A DNA stretch of 43,396 nt from Candidatus Kuenenia stuttgartensis (GTDB taxonomy: Bacteria; Planctomycetota; Planctomycetia; Pirellulales; UBA1268): contig CAMCYH010000014.1 of the NCBI GenBank assembly GCA_945883745.1, forward strand, positions 1 to 43,396. Reading direction: 5' to 3'. Of the stretch, positions 9,901-17,760 are shown one piece after another. Under the pieces are notes generated by a model. The model was not told the origin of the DNA and did no database searches. It saw nothing but the letters and a program-made list of their open reading frames with translations. The position numbers and the translations under genes were made by a program. The first letter of the stretch is position 1, and the number at the start of each line of letters is the position of its first letter.

Positions 9901-11998
9901 CCGATCCGAGCAGGGTTGTGATCGTTTGCTTGGCGACCTCGCGAAGCGTGACCAGCATGATTCGGCTCGTTTGCGTGGCGTCTGTCACCGTTTCCGGAAT
10001 GGTTCCATCGGAGGATGCGGGGATGGCATTGGAAATCAGGGCGGAAGCGCGGGCGATTTCCTCCGTGACCGCTTCGACGCTCCGCAGCGGAAACGCCACG
10101 GGGGTGACCCCACCGGACAGACGACCACCCACGGTGAGGAGGGCCAGGGCGAGTTCGAACGAGTCATTTCGAGTCGCAGCAAGTGCTCGCTCGGTTGGAG
10201 AAGCCTCTGTCCAGGAAGTCTCGACGCCGCTCGTGTCGGCCGTGTTCCGCGCCGCGCGAATGAGTTCGACAACCGAAGGCTCAGACGCGGCGGGAGCGAC
10301 TGAAGCCTGGGCTCCCCGCGGGATGCTCAGCCGAGCCATGCCCAGACGAAACGCCTCCAACCACTCTGAGCTTGCCGTGCTGCGCGAGTCCTGCACCCCG
10401 AGGCCAACCTGCTCGCGAGCTAGTCGAAGAGCGGCATGCCGCCAGATATGGGGTGCGATGTCCACCAGCGACGGTCTCCCGCTGGCGTTGCGTTCAGTCT
10501 GGTCGCTGAGGAGTTTCCAGGGGTCAGCAGGTGGCTTCGCCGACGAGGCCACGGTTTTAGGGGCGGCCTCCAGTGGGCTGGGCGTGGCATCGACCGGCGC
10601 CTTGGGACCGGGGGCATCGTTCTTTTGCTCACGAGCCGAAGTCGATTCCGCAGGTGCCTCGCCAGCGGCCGCAGGCTCGGCTGGGGGTGATGGTGGGGCA
10701 TCCTGCTGAGCAACCGCCTCGTCACCGCCATTCTTGTTGGGGTTGGGGCCGGCTGACTCAGGCTGGGTGGGGGCTGGGGGCTGGGCGGCCGCGGTCGGTG
10801 AAGCCGCCGGAGCGGGAACCGCAGCGGCCGAAGCGGGGACCGCAGCCGCCGGGGCGGGGGCGGACCGACGAAACAGACTGAAAAGGTCAAACGCTCCCTT
10901 CAGCAGCGGGCGACTAGGCGTGCGAATGATCGGAATATTGGCAGGAAGGTCGGCCAGGTCGACTCGGCCGCGGCCGAAGTGCCATACGACCGGGCGTTGC
11001 ATGTGGCGGCCGCCTGTTGCAGTCCGCGACCATTCCATGGTGGCAGACGTGACAAAGCGGACCAGTTCATCAAGTTCGATGATTCCGTCGCCGTCTCCCC
11101 AGCCGGCGGCATCTGCCTCGCCGTTGAGTGCGGTCTGCAGCGCGAGGGCAAAGATCGTCCGTTTCTCAGCCGGGCTGACGTTTGAAAACTCGAATGTGTC
11201 GTGCGAAGAGAGAATCCATGTTTCGCCGATCGCACGATCCGATGGCCGCGAAAAAGCCGTATCGAGTCGTTCCGGCACGAGATTGCAGACGACGCCCAAC
11301 CGAGGGTCCCAGCGGAGATTCCCCAGATCGAGGGCGACGAGCGTCGTCTCGCTCGTGGCTGCGGCAAGCGACTCCACAACCTGTCTGCAGGGAAACAGCC
11401 CCGCTGGCCGCGGCCCGCGCAACGCCAGATCTGCTGCCAGAAAGCATGGCACGCCATTGAGCGGGTCATCCTGGGTCCGTCCAGCCTCGTCGAGTGCGGG
11501 GGGAACGACGAGCGATTGCCCGCGGACATAGGCGAAGAGTGTGTCTTTGGGACGAACGCGGAGATCGGCGAGGCGAACGGCAAGTCGCTCCCGCATCGCG
11601 GAGGCGGTCTCGAGATCGGTGAGCCGCATGAGGCCGCGGCCGCTCGCCGCCGCTGCCCGCCCCGATAAGGAATCGGCCAACCGCGCAAAATCCTCCGCGG
11701 CGTAGGGCACCGGTGAAAGAACGTCGCCGCTGTAGTCGTCATAGAGAATGGCAAGGCAGGCGGTCTGCCAGCCAAACAACGGAGCGAGCGAGAAGGCCGC
11801 CACGGCCGCGATGGCCGCGACCGTCGCGATGACAAGCAGCAGACGGGGCGTCCAGTCGCGGGCGGATCCGGACAGTGGGCCTTGAGGCCGATCGCGCCAG
11901 TCGCGGGGACCGGAGTGACGCCGCGGCGGTTCTCCCCTGTCCGTCCTCTCGCCAGTCGCGGTGAAGTCTGGAGGCGGGGGTGTTTCGTCGGCGTTCAT
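6977..11998 (-). CDS. Giant membrane protein with degenerate caspase-like domain and C-terminal carboxypeptidase-regulatory-like domain
   Basis: The frame is open up to 12355, but the ATG at 11998 (MNADETPPPP) is the best start because it gives a normal cytoplasmic head and leaves a promoter gap before divergent tssK. The product is 1673 residues. One transmembrane helix lies at about 52-74 (LLLVIATVAAIAAVAAF). Residues 78-320 copy the order of the caspase-like domain in the other giant protein: the His position reads YVRGQS (near 157), the Cys position reads ALDLGN (near 222), and the domain closes with DGDGIIELDEL (near 301). Both catalytic residues are missing, so this fold should be non-proteolytic. 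A Pro/Ala-rich linker covers about 350-460, followed by a long helical region, then beta-rich segments. The last 80 residues form a carboxypeptidase-regulatory-like beta domain (GRVTLNGRGEAGATVTI, GAFRFTDLEPGEYRV). It is the first gene of the leftward operon, divergent from tssK. A T6SS envelope role is inferred. Confidence 0.8.
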   Translation of the reverse strand: MNADETPPPPDFTATGERTDRGEPPRRHSGPRDWRDRPQGPLSGSARDWTPRLLLVIATVAAIAAVAAFSLAPLFGWQTACLAILYDDYSGDVLSPVPYAAEDFARLADSLSGRAAAASGRGLMRLTDLETASAMRERLAVRLADLRVRPKDTLFAYVRGQSLVVPPALDEAGRTQDDPLNGVPCFLAADLALRGPRPAGLFPCRQVVESLAAATSETTLVALDLGNLRWDPRLGVVCNLVPERLDTAFSRPSDRAIGETWILSSHDTFEFSNVSPAEKRTIFALALQTALNGEADAAGWGDGDGIIELDELVRFVTSATMEWSRTATGGRHMQRPVVWHFGRGRVDLADLPANIPIIRTPSRPLLKGAFDLFSLFRRSAPAPAAAVPASAAAVPAPAASPTAAAQPPAPTQPESAGPNPNKNGGDEAVAQQDAPPSPPAEPAAAGEAPAESTSAREQKNDAPGPKAPVDATPSPLEAAPKTVASSAKPPADPWKLLSDQTERNASGRPSLVDIAPHIWRHAALRLAREQVGLGVQDSRSTASSEWLEAFRLGMARLSIPRGAQASVAPAASEPSVVELIRAARNTADTSGVETSWTEASPTERALAATRNDSFELALALLTVGGRLSGGVTPVAFPLRSVEAVTEEIARASALISNAIPASSDGTIPETVTDATQTSRIMLVTLREVAKQTITTLLGSAEQSGSTSFHELRIVLESPLLTPEERLRFSGQLAKTFQATPLPPPLRPTSQPLSRRPLSRALDQNSRRTLASLVNAFANLYAASGVMAGTDHEETPALLPLNSRIEQVRKATIDLLAEHEPGAATDAVLHVSACLSRLLADAAAVGSSPELPREDSDSIAVDHWAGVLRILDSRDAALISDTFLARLPGATDEQNLLSLTPADSGPPQRGLPIRLVIRHGADRLNPAAAEAVFDFDPALVRLSTVDGTPVNSRSPIPARGLGWRGEVAEILATPIATSPADDGVGRVDVRLILRQGRFRESATGQIPLPINRDLLLAARGYALTLATPAAADGWSRAFRTGDALSESTLALAALPSGPTSWELGIHNLAGRPRTVGVELYSVPSGPAPGDRDTQWRIAADKLRAGTWTDKPFLVATKVPLSKDTSVAALTLVPPEKAKADEKAAEPGPKMAAAEEGQAPTLELPAPDGAKGGRPIGPDLAVVIRESDRDGTESFFLTRIRLGVLHPRTFVSAEARYDEQLRQISVALAPRLDGDATALPPGRIEARLRPLSREAGATSRSGAARPLGVPTVVARKPTATLSRGGGDVAVASWNGPDQGTAYLTLDINGYPRAFTFAVDCSRAMAGRSQGPHQDWRSIAIEQPAAARSLIRAPAPAIPMRLAADAPPDAFGGSGTEIGAVAIVLRQIGAGLAGSEPERIAWIAANDRDVRFAANPGGSGLGVTTTVDDWQIDASGEGFANVDVQAEARLLTAQPTKNSSDSRLFVFDGTPPVIDAPPAMAGVVGRTLIIPIRVSDDVSDGFFIPPDRIRPGVSGIKRVEWAIDLAGTGEPKEWQPATQTQGVNYELRVDTAKLPLGIQLPLLVRATDKVDLSAAPSRIWLDIAPQPASQKNTLAGRVTLNGRGEAGATVTITGPSGERTVRSGANGAFRFTDLEPGEYRVLAGGAVRNTTRRAEPLTITIPAAPAPSPSVTIELR

Positions 11999-12019
11999 AG
12001 AGAGAAGGCAGTCAAGGAC

Positions 12020-12046
12020 ACGGCTTGCCGGCCGCCGGCGAGCCGT
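12020..12046. promoter_or_regulatory. 12-bp stem hairpin in the divergent promoter region
   Basis: The arms at 12020-12031 and 12035-12046 pair over 12 positions with one G-T wobble around a CCG loop. The structure lies 21 nt upstream of the ATG of the giant-protein gene (minus strand) and about 190 nt upstream of tssK. It could fold in the 5' leader of the giant-protein mRNA, or act in DNA as a binding site between the two divergent operons. There is no U-tract, so it is not a simple terminator. Confidence 0.45.
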
Positions 12047-12074
12047 CAGCACTCCGTCGCACCGCCATCCCGAG

Positions 12075-12103
12075 TTTACCGGAAACCTCGCTGGGGATAC
12101 CAT
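12075..12103 (+). promoter_or_regulatory. Possible sigma70-type promoter for the tssK operon
   Basis: TTTACC at 12075-12080 and TACCAT at 12098-12103 are separated by 17 bp; each matches four of six consensus bases. Transcription would begin near 12110, leaving a leader of about 130 nt before tssK. The match is modest and could be chance in this GC-rich region. The gap 11999-12237 must hold promoters for both divergent operons. Confidence 0.25.
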
Positions 12104-12237
12104 GCAGGTTCGGGTACGCGAGAGTGTCTTGGCGGCCCGGCGGGCCCTGGTTGGACGCGGATCCGGGGTGAACCTCGGACCGGCCTCCGCGAGCCAACAG
12201 CCCTGCAACGTCTCGACGGTCAAGGATCTGATCTCGC

Positions 12238-13668
12238 ATGAGAAACTTGTCGGTGCATTGGTCAGAGGGGATGTTTTTACGGCCCCAGCATTTTCAGGCG
12301 TCAGATCGGCATTGGCATGAACGGGCCTCGCTCGCGGCCGAATTGGCTGATCCATGCTGCTATGGACTCGCCTCGATCGTGATCGACCCGGGTGCGCTCG
12401 CGGCCAGGCAGCTCGCCATTCGAGACTGCCGCGCGCGGATGCAAGACGGCACCCTCGTGTCGTTTGAACTCGGCGAGGAGGCGAGCCGCATCGCCCTCGA
12501 TTCCACCGATGCCACCAATCACGACGAGCAGGTCCGCGTCTATTTGGCTGTGCCCCGCTTCGACCCGCTCTCCCCCAGCGTCACCCCGCCGGGAGCGCCT
12601 GAGCAGAGCCGCTCTGTCGTCGTACGGCGATCCATTCAGGATGATGTCACCGGCAGCGACGACCAGGAGATCGAATTTCGGCGGCCGAGCGTGCGTATTC
12701 TCCTGTCGACCGACGATCTTTCGGGCTTCGAGTTGCTGCCGATCGCACAAATCAGAAACATCCGCAACCGTGAAGCCATTCCGGAAATCGACGCCGAATA
12801 CGTCCCTCCCGTCCTCACCATCGACGCCTGGCCTCCCCTGGGGCGGGATATTGTGCGGGGCGTTTATGATCTGATCGGTCGCAAGATCGAGGTCTTGTCT
12901 GAGCAGGCGGTCAACCGCCAGGTGGGATTTTCCAGCTCGGAGCCTGGAGATCTCGATCGGCTGATCATGCTGGGCAAACTGCTGGAATCACACGCGGCGT
13001 TGCGGGTGTGGGCATTTGCGACCGGCGTGCATCCGCGGACTGCCTATGCAGAACTGTGCCGCGTGGCTGGCCAGTTGGCCGTATTTGAGCCGGCTCGTCG
13101 GATCGACGATTTGCCGCTCTACGACCACGACGACCTCGGTCGCATCTTTCGCTCCGTGCGGGATCAGATCGATGCCATGTTGTCGCGCATGGTGAAACTC
13201 GAATTCGAACAGCGGTATTTCGTCGGGTTTGGCTCGGCGTCACTCAGCGTGCCACTCGAGCAGAAGTGGCTGCAATCCAACTGGCAGTGTTATGTGGGGG
13301 TGCAGCGTGGAGACATGACGGAGGAGACCTGCCATCGTCTCCTCACCGGGGAAGGGCATCTCGATTGGAAGCTTGGCAGCTCCGAGGAGGTCGATCGGCT
13401 CTTTCGCATGGGTCTGCCGGGCCTGGAACTGCTGCCGGCAGAAACGCTGCCGCGGGCTCTTCCGACGCGCTCGGGGTGGACGTACTATCGAATCGGCGGC
13501 GACTCTCCGGCGTGGCGGTCTGTGCAACTCACGCAATCCCTGGGAATCCGGCTGCGGGACTCGTTGATTCTCAACGCCAATGATCTGATCGGGCAGCGGC
13601 GGGTTGAGGTTGCCTATGAAAACCGCACTGGCTGGCTGGAATTCGCCCTGTTCGCCACCGCCAAGTGA
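12238..13668 (+). CDS. tssK: T6SS baseplate protein TssK
   Basis: TssK (VasE/ImpJ) is the baseplate component that joins the TssEFG wedge to the cytoplasmic domains of the TssJLM membrane complex. The N-terminus carries the family hallmark HWSEGMFLRPQHFQ at residues 7-20, which fixes the ATG start at 12238; an AAGGA lies 11 nt upstream. The protein has 476 residues, slightly longer than the usual 440-450. The C-terminal head, which contacts TssL/TssM in studied systems, is present (YYRIGGDSPAW... and LEFALFATAK at the end). It is the first rightward gene of the T6SS cluster and its stop overlaps the GTG start of tssL by four bases, so the two are translationally coupled. The identification is confident. 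Confidence 0.96.
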   Translation: MRNLSVHWSEGMFLRPQHFQASDRHWHERASLAAELADPCCYGLASIVIDPGALAARQLAIRDCRARMQDGTLVSFELGEEASRIALDSTDATNHDEQVRVYLAVPRFDPLSPSVTPPGAPEQSRSVVVRRSIQDDVTGSDDQEIEFRRPSVRILLSTDDLSGFELLPIAQIRNIRNREAIPEIDAEYVPPVLTIDAWPPLGRDIVRGVYDLIGRKIEVLSEQAVNRQVGFSSSEPGDLDRLIMLGKLLESHAALRVWAFATGVHPRTAYAELCRVAGQLAVFEPARRIDDLPLYDHDDLGRIFRSVRDQIDAMLSRMVKLEFEQRYFVGFGSASLSVPLEQKWLQSNWQCYVGVQRGDMTEETCHRLLTGEGHLDWKLGSSEEVDRLFRMGLPGLELLPAETLPRALPTRSGWTYYRIGGDSPAWRSVQLTQSLGIRLRDSLILNANDLIGQRRVEVAYENRTGWLEFALFATAK

Positions 13669-14309
13669 CGCCAGCCGCGGGCCTACCGACTATGACGCCG
13701 CTCTTCCAGTCTGCCGCCATTCCCGTGATGCTCGAAGTATTGGCGCTGGCAGACCGTGCCTCTCGAGGTACGAACGGTCCGGTTGAGGCTGAGCGGGCCT
13801 CGCTGCGGACAAAATTCGAGATCGCCGCGGCGGTCTGCCGAGGGCCACTGGCTGTCGAGTGGGAGCTGGCAAGCTATGCCCTCGCTGCTTTGACCGACGA
13901 ACTTCTGATTGTCGATGTGGCATGGCCCGGGCAGTCGTGGTGGGAGAACCATGCGCTCGAAGTGGAGTTGTTTGGCTCCCGCCGCCGGGCAACGGAATTT
14001 TACGCCCGTGCCGAGCGAGCTGCGGCGATGCCGACGTCCGATGCGTTAGTCGCCTTTGTGGCCGCGGTCGTTGTCGGTTTCCGCGGCGTTCACCGCGATC
14101 GCCCCGAGGCGCTCGACGCGTGGCTGCGATCCAGCCGGCAGCACGTCAGACTGTCGACCGATCGACCTGTCGTTCCACCGTCCGGCCCCGACGTCGCGGG
14201 CGCTCCGCCTCTGGCGGGACGACCGCTCCTCCTCTGGAGCGGCTTGGCGGTCGCGATTTCGTCGGCAGTCCTTGTCGTCGCCGCATGGGCCGTTTTCTTC
14301 GTCTTTTAA
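13665..14309 (+). CDS. tssL: T6SS membrane protein TssL (DotU family), short form without OmpA domain
   Basis: TssL is the inner-membrane partner of TssM that docks the baseplate through TssK. The 214-residue product has the DotU cytoplasmic helical bundle (FEIAAAVCRG..., YALAALTDELLIV, WWENHALEVELFGSRRRATEFY) and a single C-terminal transmembrane helix (about 190-212). There is no periplasmic peptidoglycan-binding OmpA domain. Translation may start at the GTG overlapping the tssK stop (13665) or at the ATG at 13692; DotU proteins usually begin shortly before the helical bundle, so both are possible. An 84-bp gap separates it from the short tssM. It belongs to the tssK operon. Confidence 0.93.
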   Translation: MTPAAGLPTMTPLFQSAAIPVMLEVLALADRASRGTNGPVEAERASLRTKFEIAAAVCRGPLAVEWELASYALAALTDELLIVDVAWPGQSWWENHALEVELFGSRRRATEFYARAERAAAMPTSDALVAFVAAVVVGFRGVHRDRPEALDAWLRSSRQHVRLSTDRPVVPPSGPDVAGAPPLAGRPLLLWSGLAVAISSAVLVVAAWAVFFVF

Positions 14310-14393
14310 CAGACATGGACACCGAACAGTGATTTTCATGGGCGTGGATCGAGCATCGGGGCGGGGCCTCTCACCTGTCCGAGAAGGGATTTC

Positions 14394-15812
14394 ATGAAAT
14401 CCATCCTCGGCCTGATTCTTGCGCCATTCCACGGCGTCGCGGCACTGGTGGGGGCGTTTGCGAGAGCTTCGTTCGCGATGCGTTGCGCGGTCGTCACGGC
14501 CCTCTTCCTCGCCGTGGTGTTTGTCCTCGCCACCGCGGCGATGCTGTTTGCCGGCGAATGGGCGCTCCTGCAGTTGTGGTGGAGTCCGACCAAGGTCATC
14601 GCATTTCTTCTGCTGCTCGTGCTGGCTCCGTTCCTCGTCTATCAGACGGTGCGGCTGTGGTCGGATCCCCATATGACCCGCTGGCCGGACATCGCCCAGG
14701 CATGGGGGGCCATCGGGCGGGATCTGGAGCGGCAGGGAATCCGCATCGCGGAGACACCCCTATTTTTGGTCTGTGGTGTGACAGGCTCCGACAGGGAGGC
14801 GGCGATGTTTGCGGAAATGAAGCCGCCTCCAACGCTCGTGGGGAGTCCGGGAAGTGGCGGACCCCTCCATGCCTTCGCCTCGGCCGACGCGATCTATCTC
14901 GTCGTGGATGGAGTTGGTCGTGCAGGCGGCGTCGTGCGTGGGGCGGCCGATCGGCACGAGCGGGTGGTGAGTCGCACTGCCGCCACGCAGGCACGCCGCG
15001 AGGCCACCGATCGTCTCTCCGCCCTCTGCCGGATCATCGCCAGGGAGCGTCAGCCGGTCGTCGCGGTGAATGGCGTGCTTGTTGCCGTGCCGCTCGACCT
15101 GACGGTTTCGTCGCTGGCAGGAACGGGAGAAGAGGCCCATTTCGGCTATGCGATTGCAGCCGATCTGCAGACCATGGTGCGCGAGTTTGGCCTGCGAATG
15201 CCGGTGACCTTCCTGGGCCTGGGGGTGGAAAATGATCCGGCCATCGAGGAGTTGTTTGCCATTCTGGCGGGGCAGCAAAAGCCTCGCGTCAATGCCGACA
15301 AGACGGTGAGCCAGCCAACCGGTCGGGAGGATGCTCGGGGAACGGCATTTCCGCCCGGGGTCATTCCGTCGAAAGACGTGCTGGTCGCTGTTGCGGCCAA
15401 TGCGGTCGGCCCGCTGGTCGACCAGATTGGGGAAGTGCTGCTGGATCCCACCAGGACCGCCGACGCTGCGTCCAATCGTCGCCTTCTGACGCTGCTCCTG
15501 CGAATTCGTCTCCGTGGAGCCGACCAATTGAGGGAGGTGCTCGAACAGGTCTTTCTCTCAACGACCGATGCGGATGACGCGCCGCTTCTGGCTGGGTGCT
15601 ACGTCGCCGCGCTGTCGGCCGACACCAAGCGGACCGGGTTTGTCACTGGTGTGTTCGATCGCATTGCAGAGCATCAGGCGGATCTTCAGTGGACGTCGGC
15701 TCGCTGGCAGGCAGACAGCCGCGCATTAAGCGTTGCCTACGTGCTGTTCGGCCTGTCGCTGGCGTGTCTGCTTGCCACCGGTCTGCTGATCTGGCGTGGA
15801 GCTGCTCATTGA
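14394..15812 (+). CDS. tssM: Short TssM (IcmF-like) lacking the periplasmic domain and with a degenerate P-loop
   Basis: At 472 residues this is less than half of a normal TssM (about 1100-1300). It has two transmembrane helices near 31-53 and 67-87, then a GTPase-like cytoplasmic domain matching IcmF in order: the P-loop position reads FLVCGVTGSDRE (about 124-134) without the GK[ST] core, then VNGVLVAVPL, then LGLRMPVTFLGLGVEND... where IcmF has the RLPVYLVVTKCD strand. A late region (TGFVTGVFDRIAEHQADLQW) matches the segment before TM3, and the protein ends directly after a third hydrophobic helix (about 445-468). The long periplasmic arm that normally binds TssJ is absent. No frameshift remnant is visible downstream, because the sigma gene begins at the stop. 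The TssM assignment rests on region order and position between tssL and tssA; sequence conservation is low. Confidence 0.75.
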   Translation: MKSILGLILAPFHGVAALVGAFARASFAMRCAVVTALFLAVVFVLATAAMLFAGEWALLQLWWSPTKVIAFLLLLVLAPFLVYQTVRLWSDPHMTRWPDIAQAWGAIGRDLERQGIRIAETPLFLVCGVTGSDREAAMFAEMKPPPTLVGSPGSGGPLHAFASADAIYLVVDGVGRAGGVVRGAADRHERVVSRTAATQARREATDRLSALCRIIARERQPVVAVNGVLVAVPLDLTVSSLAGTGEEAHFGYAIAADLQTMVREFGLRMPVTFLGLGVENDPAIEELFAILAGQQKPRVNADKTVSQPTGREDARGTAFPPGVIPSKDVLVAVAANAVGPLVDQIGEVLLDPTRTADAASNRRLLTLLLRIRLRGADQLREVLEQVFLSTTDADDAPLLAGCYVAALSADTKRTGFVTGVFDRIAEHQADLQWTSARWQADSRALSVAYVLFGLSLACLLATGLLIWRGAAH

Positions 15813-16432
15813 AATCGACGCCGGCCCAGGTTGATCAAATGGTTGTTCTGCACCAGGGGCTTGTCCGGGCGATTGCCTGGAAAGTGCACCGGCGGGCCAT
15901 GTCGCGGGTCGATATCGAAGATCTGGTCGCCTACGGGCAGATCGGCCTGCTCGAGGCGATCAGCCGATTCGACGGTGCCCGAGGCAGGAAATTTGTCACG
16001 TTTGCATGGCACCGCATTCGCGGGGCGATGCTCGACGGACTCGACACGATGGCGTGGTTTGACCGCGGAGTCTACGAGCGAGGTGGTTACGAAACCCGCG
16101 GAAGTGATGGGGAGGACGAGTCGGCATCGGCCACACCTCAGGCCAGACATCGGAGGGTCGGTCGCATCGATACCGATGTCGTGCAGGCACCGGTTTTGTC
16201 GCCGCCTGTGGATGAGGTGCTCGCAGAACGCGAGGCTGCGGCGTTCGTGCTGCAACTCGTGGCGGCGCTGCCGGAACGTGAAGCGGGACTGATCAAAGCG
16301 ATTTTTTTTGAGGGTCGCACCCTCACCGAATCTGCCCGTCGAGTGGGGATCAGCACCGCCTGGGCAAGCCGACTTCAGGCCCGGACCCTCGCGGACCTCC
16401 GGGTCGCGCTGGTGCGGGCCGGATTCGCTTGA
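15809..16432 (+). CDS. FliA-like (group 3) RNA polymerase sigma factor embedded in the T6SS operon
   Basis: Sigma region 2 is clear at residues about 18-80 (VDIEDLVAYGQIGLLEAISRF, then VTFAWHRIRGAMLDGL), closest in pattern to the FliA/sigma28 group with its RIRGAMLD signature. Region 4 lies at about 150-200 (LPEREAGLIKAIFFEGRTL, then a helix-turn-helix ARRVGISTAWASRLQ). Between them a low-complexity acidic stretch stands where region 3 should be. The start is uncertain: the TTG at 15809 overlaps the tssM stop by four bases and gives 207 residues; the ATG at 15839 is the alternative. The frame stays open back to 15596 inside tssM, which is probably chance. The gene sits between tssM and tssA on the same strand, so it is probably co-transcribed with the T6SS and may drive T6SS or effector promoters (inference). 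Confidence 0.88.
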   Translation: MKSTPAQVDQMVVLHQGLVRAIAWKVHRRAMSRVDIEDLVAYGQIGLLEAISRFDGARGRKFVTFAWHRIRGAMLDGLDTMAWFDRGVYERGGYETRGSDGEDESASATPQARHRRVGRIDTDVVQAPVLSPPVDEVLAEREAAAFVLQLVAALPEREAGLIKAIFFEGRTLTESARRVGISTAWASRLQARTLADLRVALVRAGFA

Positions 16433-16554
16433 TCGGCAGCACCGCATGACCGCTCCAGACCGCACAACCGGCGGGGTGGGCGTGCGGGCTGCCGCCGCGC
16501 GGCGGCTCTGGCAGTCGATTGTGATGTAGGCTTTAGGCAAGGAGTGCCGGTCGC

Positions 16555-17760
16555 GTGATGTCGCCTGCCTCCTTCGATACGGAGCACCCACACATGCCGC
16601 TGACTTTCGAACTTGATTTCGACGACCTTGCCACGCCACTCGAAGGAGAGAACCCGAGCGGTGAGAATCTGCAGACCACCGAGGAAGGGCGAGCAGTACG
16701 TTCCGCGCTGCGCGATCTACGCGAAGAGGCACGTCGAATCGAACGGCGGGCCGATGAGGGGGATTCCAGCGAGGGTGGCTGGCCAGCGGCTCGGTCGATC
16801 TGGCGCGACCTGCGCGACAAGGCGATCGACGTGCTCAAGACGCGGTCTCGGGATCTCGACCTGATGGCCATGTGCATCGAAGCCCTGGCCCGAACCGATG
16901 GATTTGCCGGTTTGGCAGCCGGGTTCACCATGGCCGGCACCATGATCGAGGCAAACTGGTCCACGCTGTATCCGGCACCCGATCCGGAGGACGGTCTGGC
17001 CGACGAGGCCACGATCATCGAGGAGCGAAGCCTGCCCCTCCAGCGGCTTGTCGGCATCGATTCCGAAGGGCTCCTCATTCCGGCGATCCTCCACATTCCC
17101 CTGACCCATGGCCGGGCTGACGAGCAGTATGCCCTCTGCCACTGGCGGAGCAGTCGCGACCTCGTCAATGAGCAAAGCGAGGAGAAAATCAATCTCGCCA
17201 TTGAGCGGGGGGCTGTTTCACCGGCACAGTTCGAGCAGGTGGTCTCCTCGACGCCGGTGGCGGATATCACGGTGATCTACAAAGACATCACCCACGCGGC
17301 CGAAGTCTGGGAGGCACTCTCCGAGTTGGTTTCGTCGGTGTCAGGGGGGCAGGCGTCGCTGCCGGCCGGGCAGATTCGCGATCTCTTCGAGGAATCTGTC
17401 GCGGCGATCAAGACCTTTGCGCCCGGGGCGATTCCTCAGCCCCCGTCCGCTGAGGCTGGTGCCGCTGACGATGGCGAACCTGCCGCGGATGGCGCGGCAG
17501 AGGAGGGGGGCAGTTCGGCCGGCGGCGGGTCGCCCGGCACCCGAGAGGATGCGTTTCGCCGCCTCGAGTCGATTGCGGCCTTTTTCGAAAAACATGACCC
17601 GCATAGCCTGATCGCCGCCCAGATTCGAAACATCGTGCGTTTGGGCCGGCTTCCGCGGGATGAGTATTACCGCCAGTTGCTCCGGGACGAAGGAGCGCTT
17701 TCGCTGCTCTTTCGGGCGGCTGGCATGGATGCCGAGGGCGGGGAGATCGCCTCCGGCTAA
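16555..17760 (+). CDS. tssA: T6SS protein TssA (ImpA N-terminal domain)
   Basis: TssA caps and primes sheath/tube assembly at the baseplate or distal end. The N-terminus has the ImpA_N signature PLEGENPSGENL and the following helical domain (LDLMAMCIEALARTDGFAGLAAG; ANWSTLYP). A Pro/Ala/Gly-rich linker near residues 300-325 leads to a C-terminal helical domain with FFEKHDPHSLIAAQIRNIVRLGRLP, which matches the conserved EPHSP-type motif of shorter TssA proteins. Length is 401 residues from the GTG at 16555 (AAGGAG 10 nt upstream); the ATG at 16558 or the ATG at 16594 (MPLTFELDF, GGAG 9 nt upstream) are alternatives, and 16594 best fits family N-termini. It follows the sigma-factor gene by 122 bp and precedes tssB. 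Confidence 0.93.
   Translation: MMSPASFDTEHPHMPLTFELDFDDLATPLEGENPSGENLQTTEEGRAVRSALRDLREEARRIERRADEGDSSEGGWPAARSIWRDLRDKAIDVLKTRSRDLDLMAMCIEALARTDGFAGLAAGFTMAGTMIEANWSTLYPAPDPEDGLADEATIIEERSLPLQRLVGIDSEGLLIPAILHIPLTHGRADEQYALCHWRSSRDLVNEQSEEKINLAIERGAVSPAQFEQVVSSTPVADITVIYKDITHAAEVWEALSELVSSVSGGQASLPAGQIRDLFEESVAAIKTFAPGAIPQPPSAEAGAADDGEPAADGAAEEGGSSAGGGSPGTREDAFRRLESIAAFFEKHDPHSLIAAQIRNIVRLGRLPRDEYYRQLLRDEGALSLLFRAAGMDAEGGEIASG

Noticed and set aside
12001..12355. N-terminal extension of the 1673-residue giant protein
   Set aside because: The extension overlaps the divergent tssK start, has no family features and lies before a good ATG at 11998.
15596..15808. Longer N-terminus for the sigma factor inside tssM
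   Set aside because: The extra 71 residues are Cys/Arg-rich without sigma features and overlap the conserved end of TssM.
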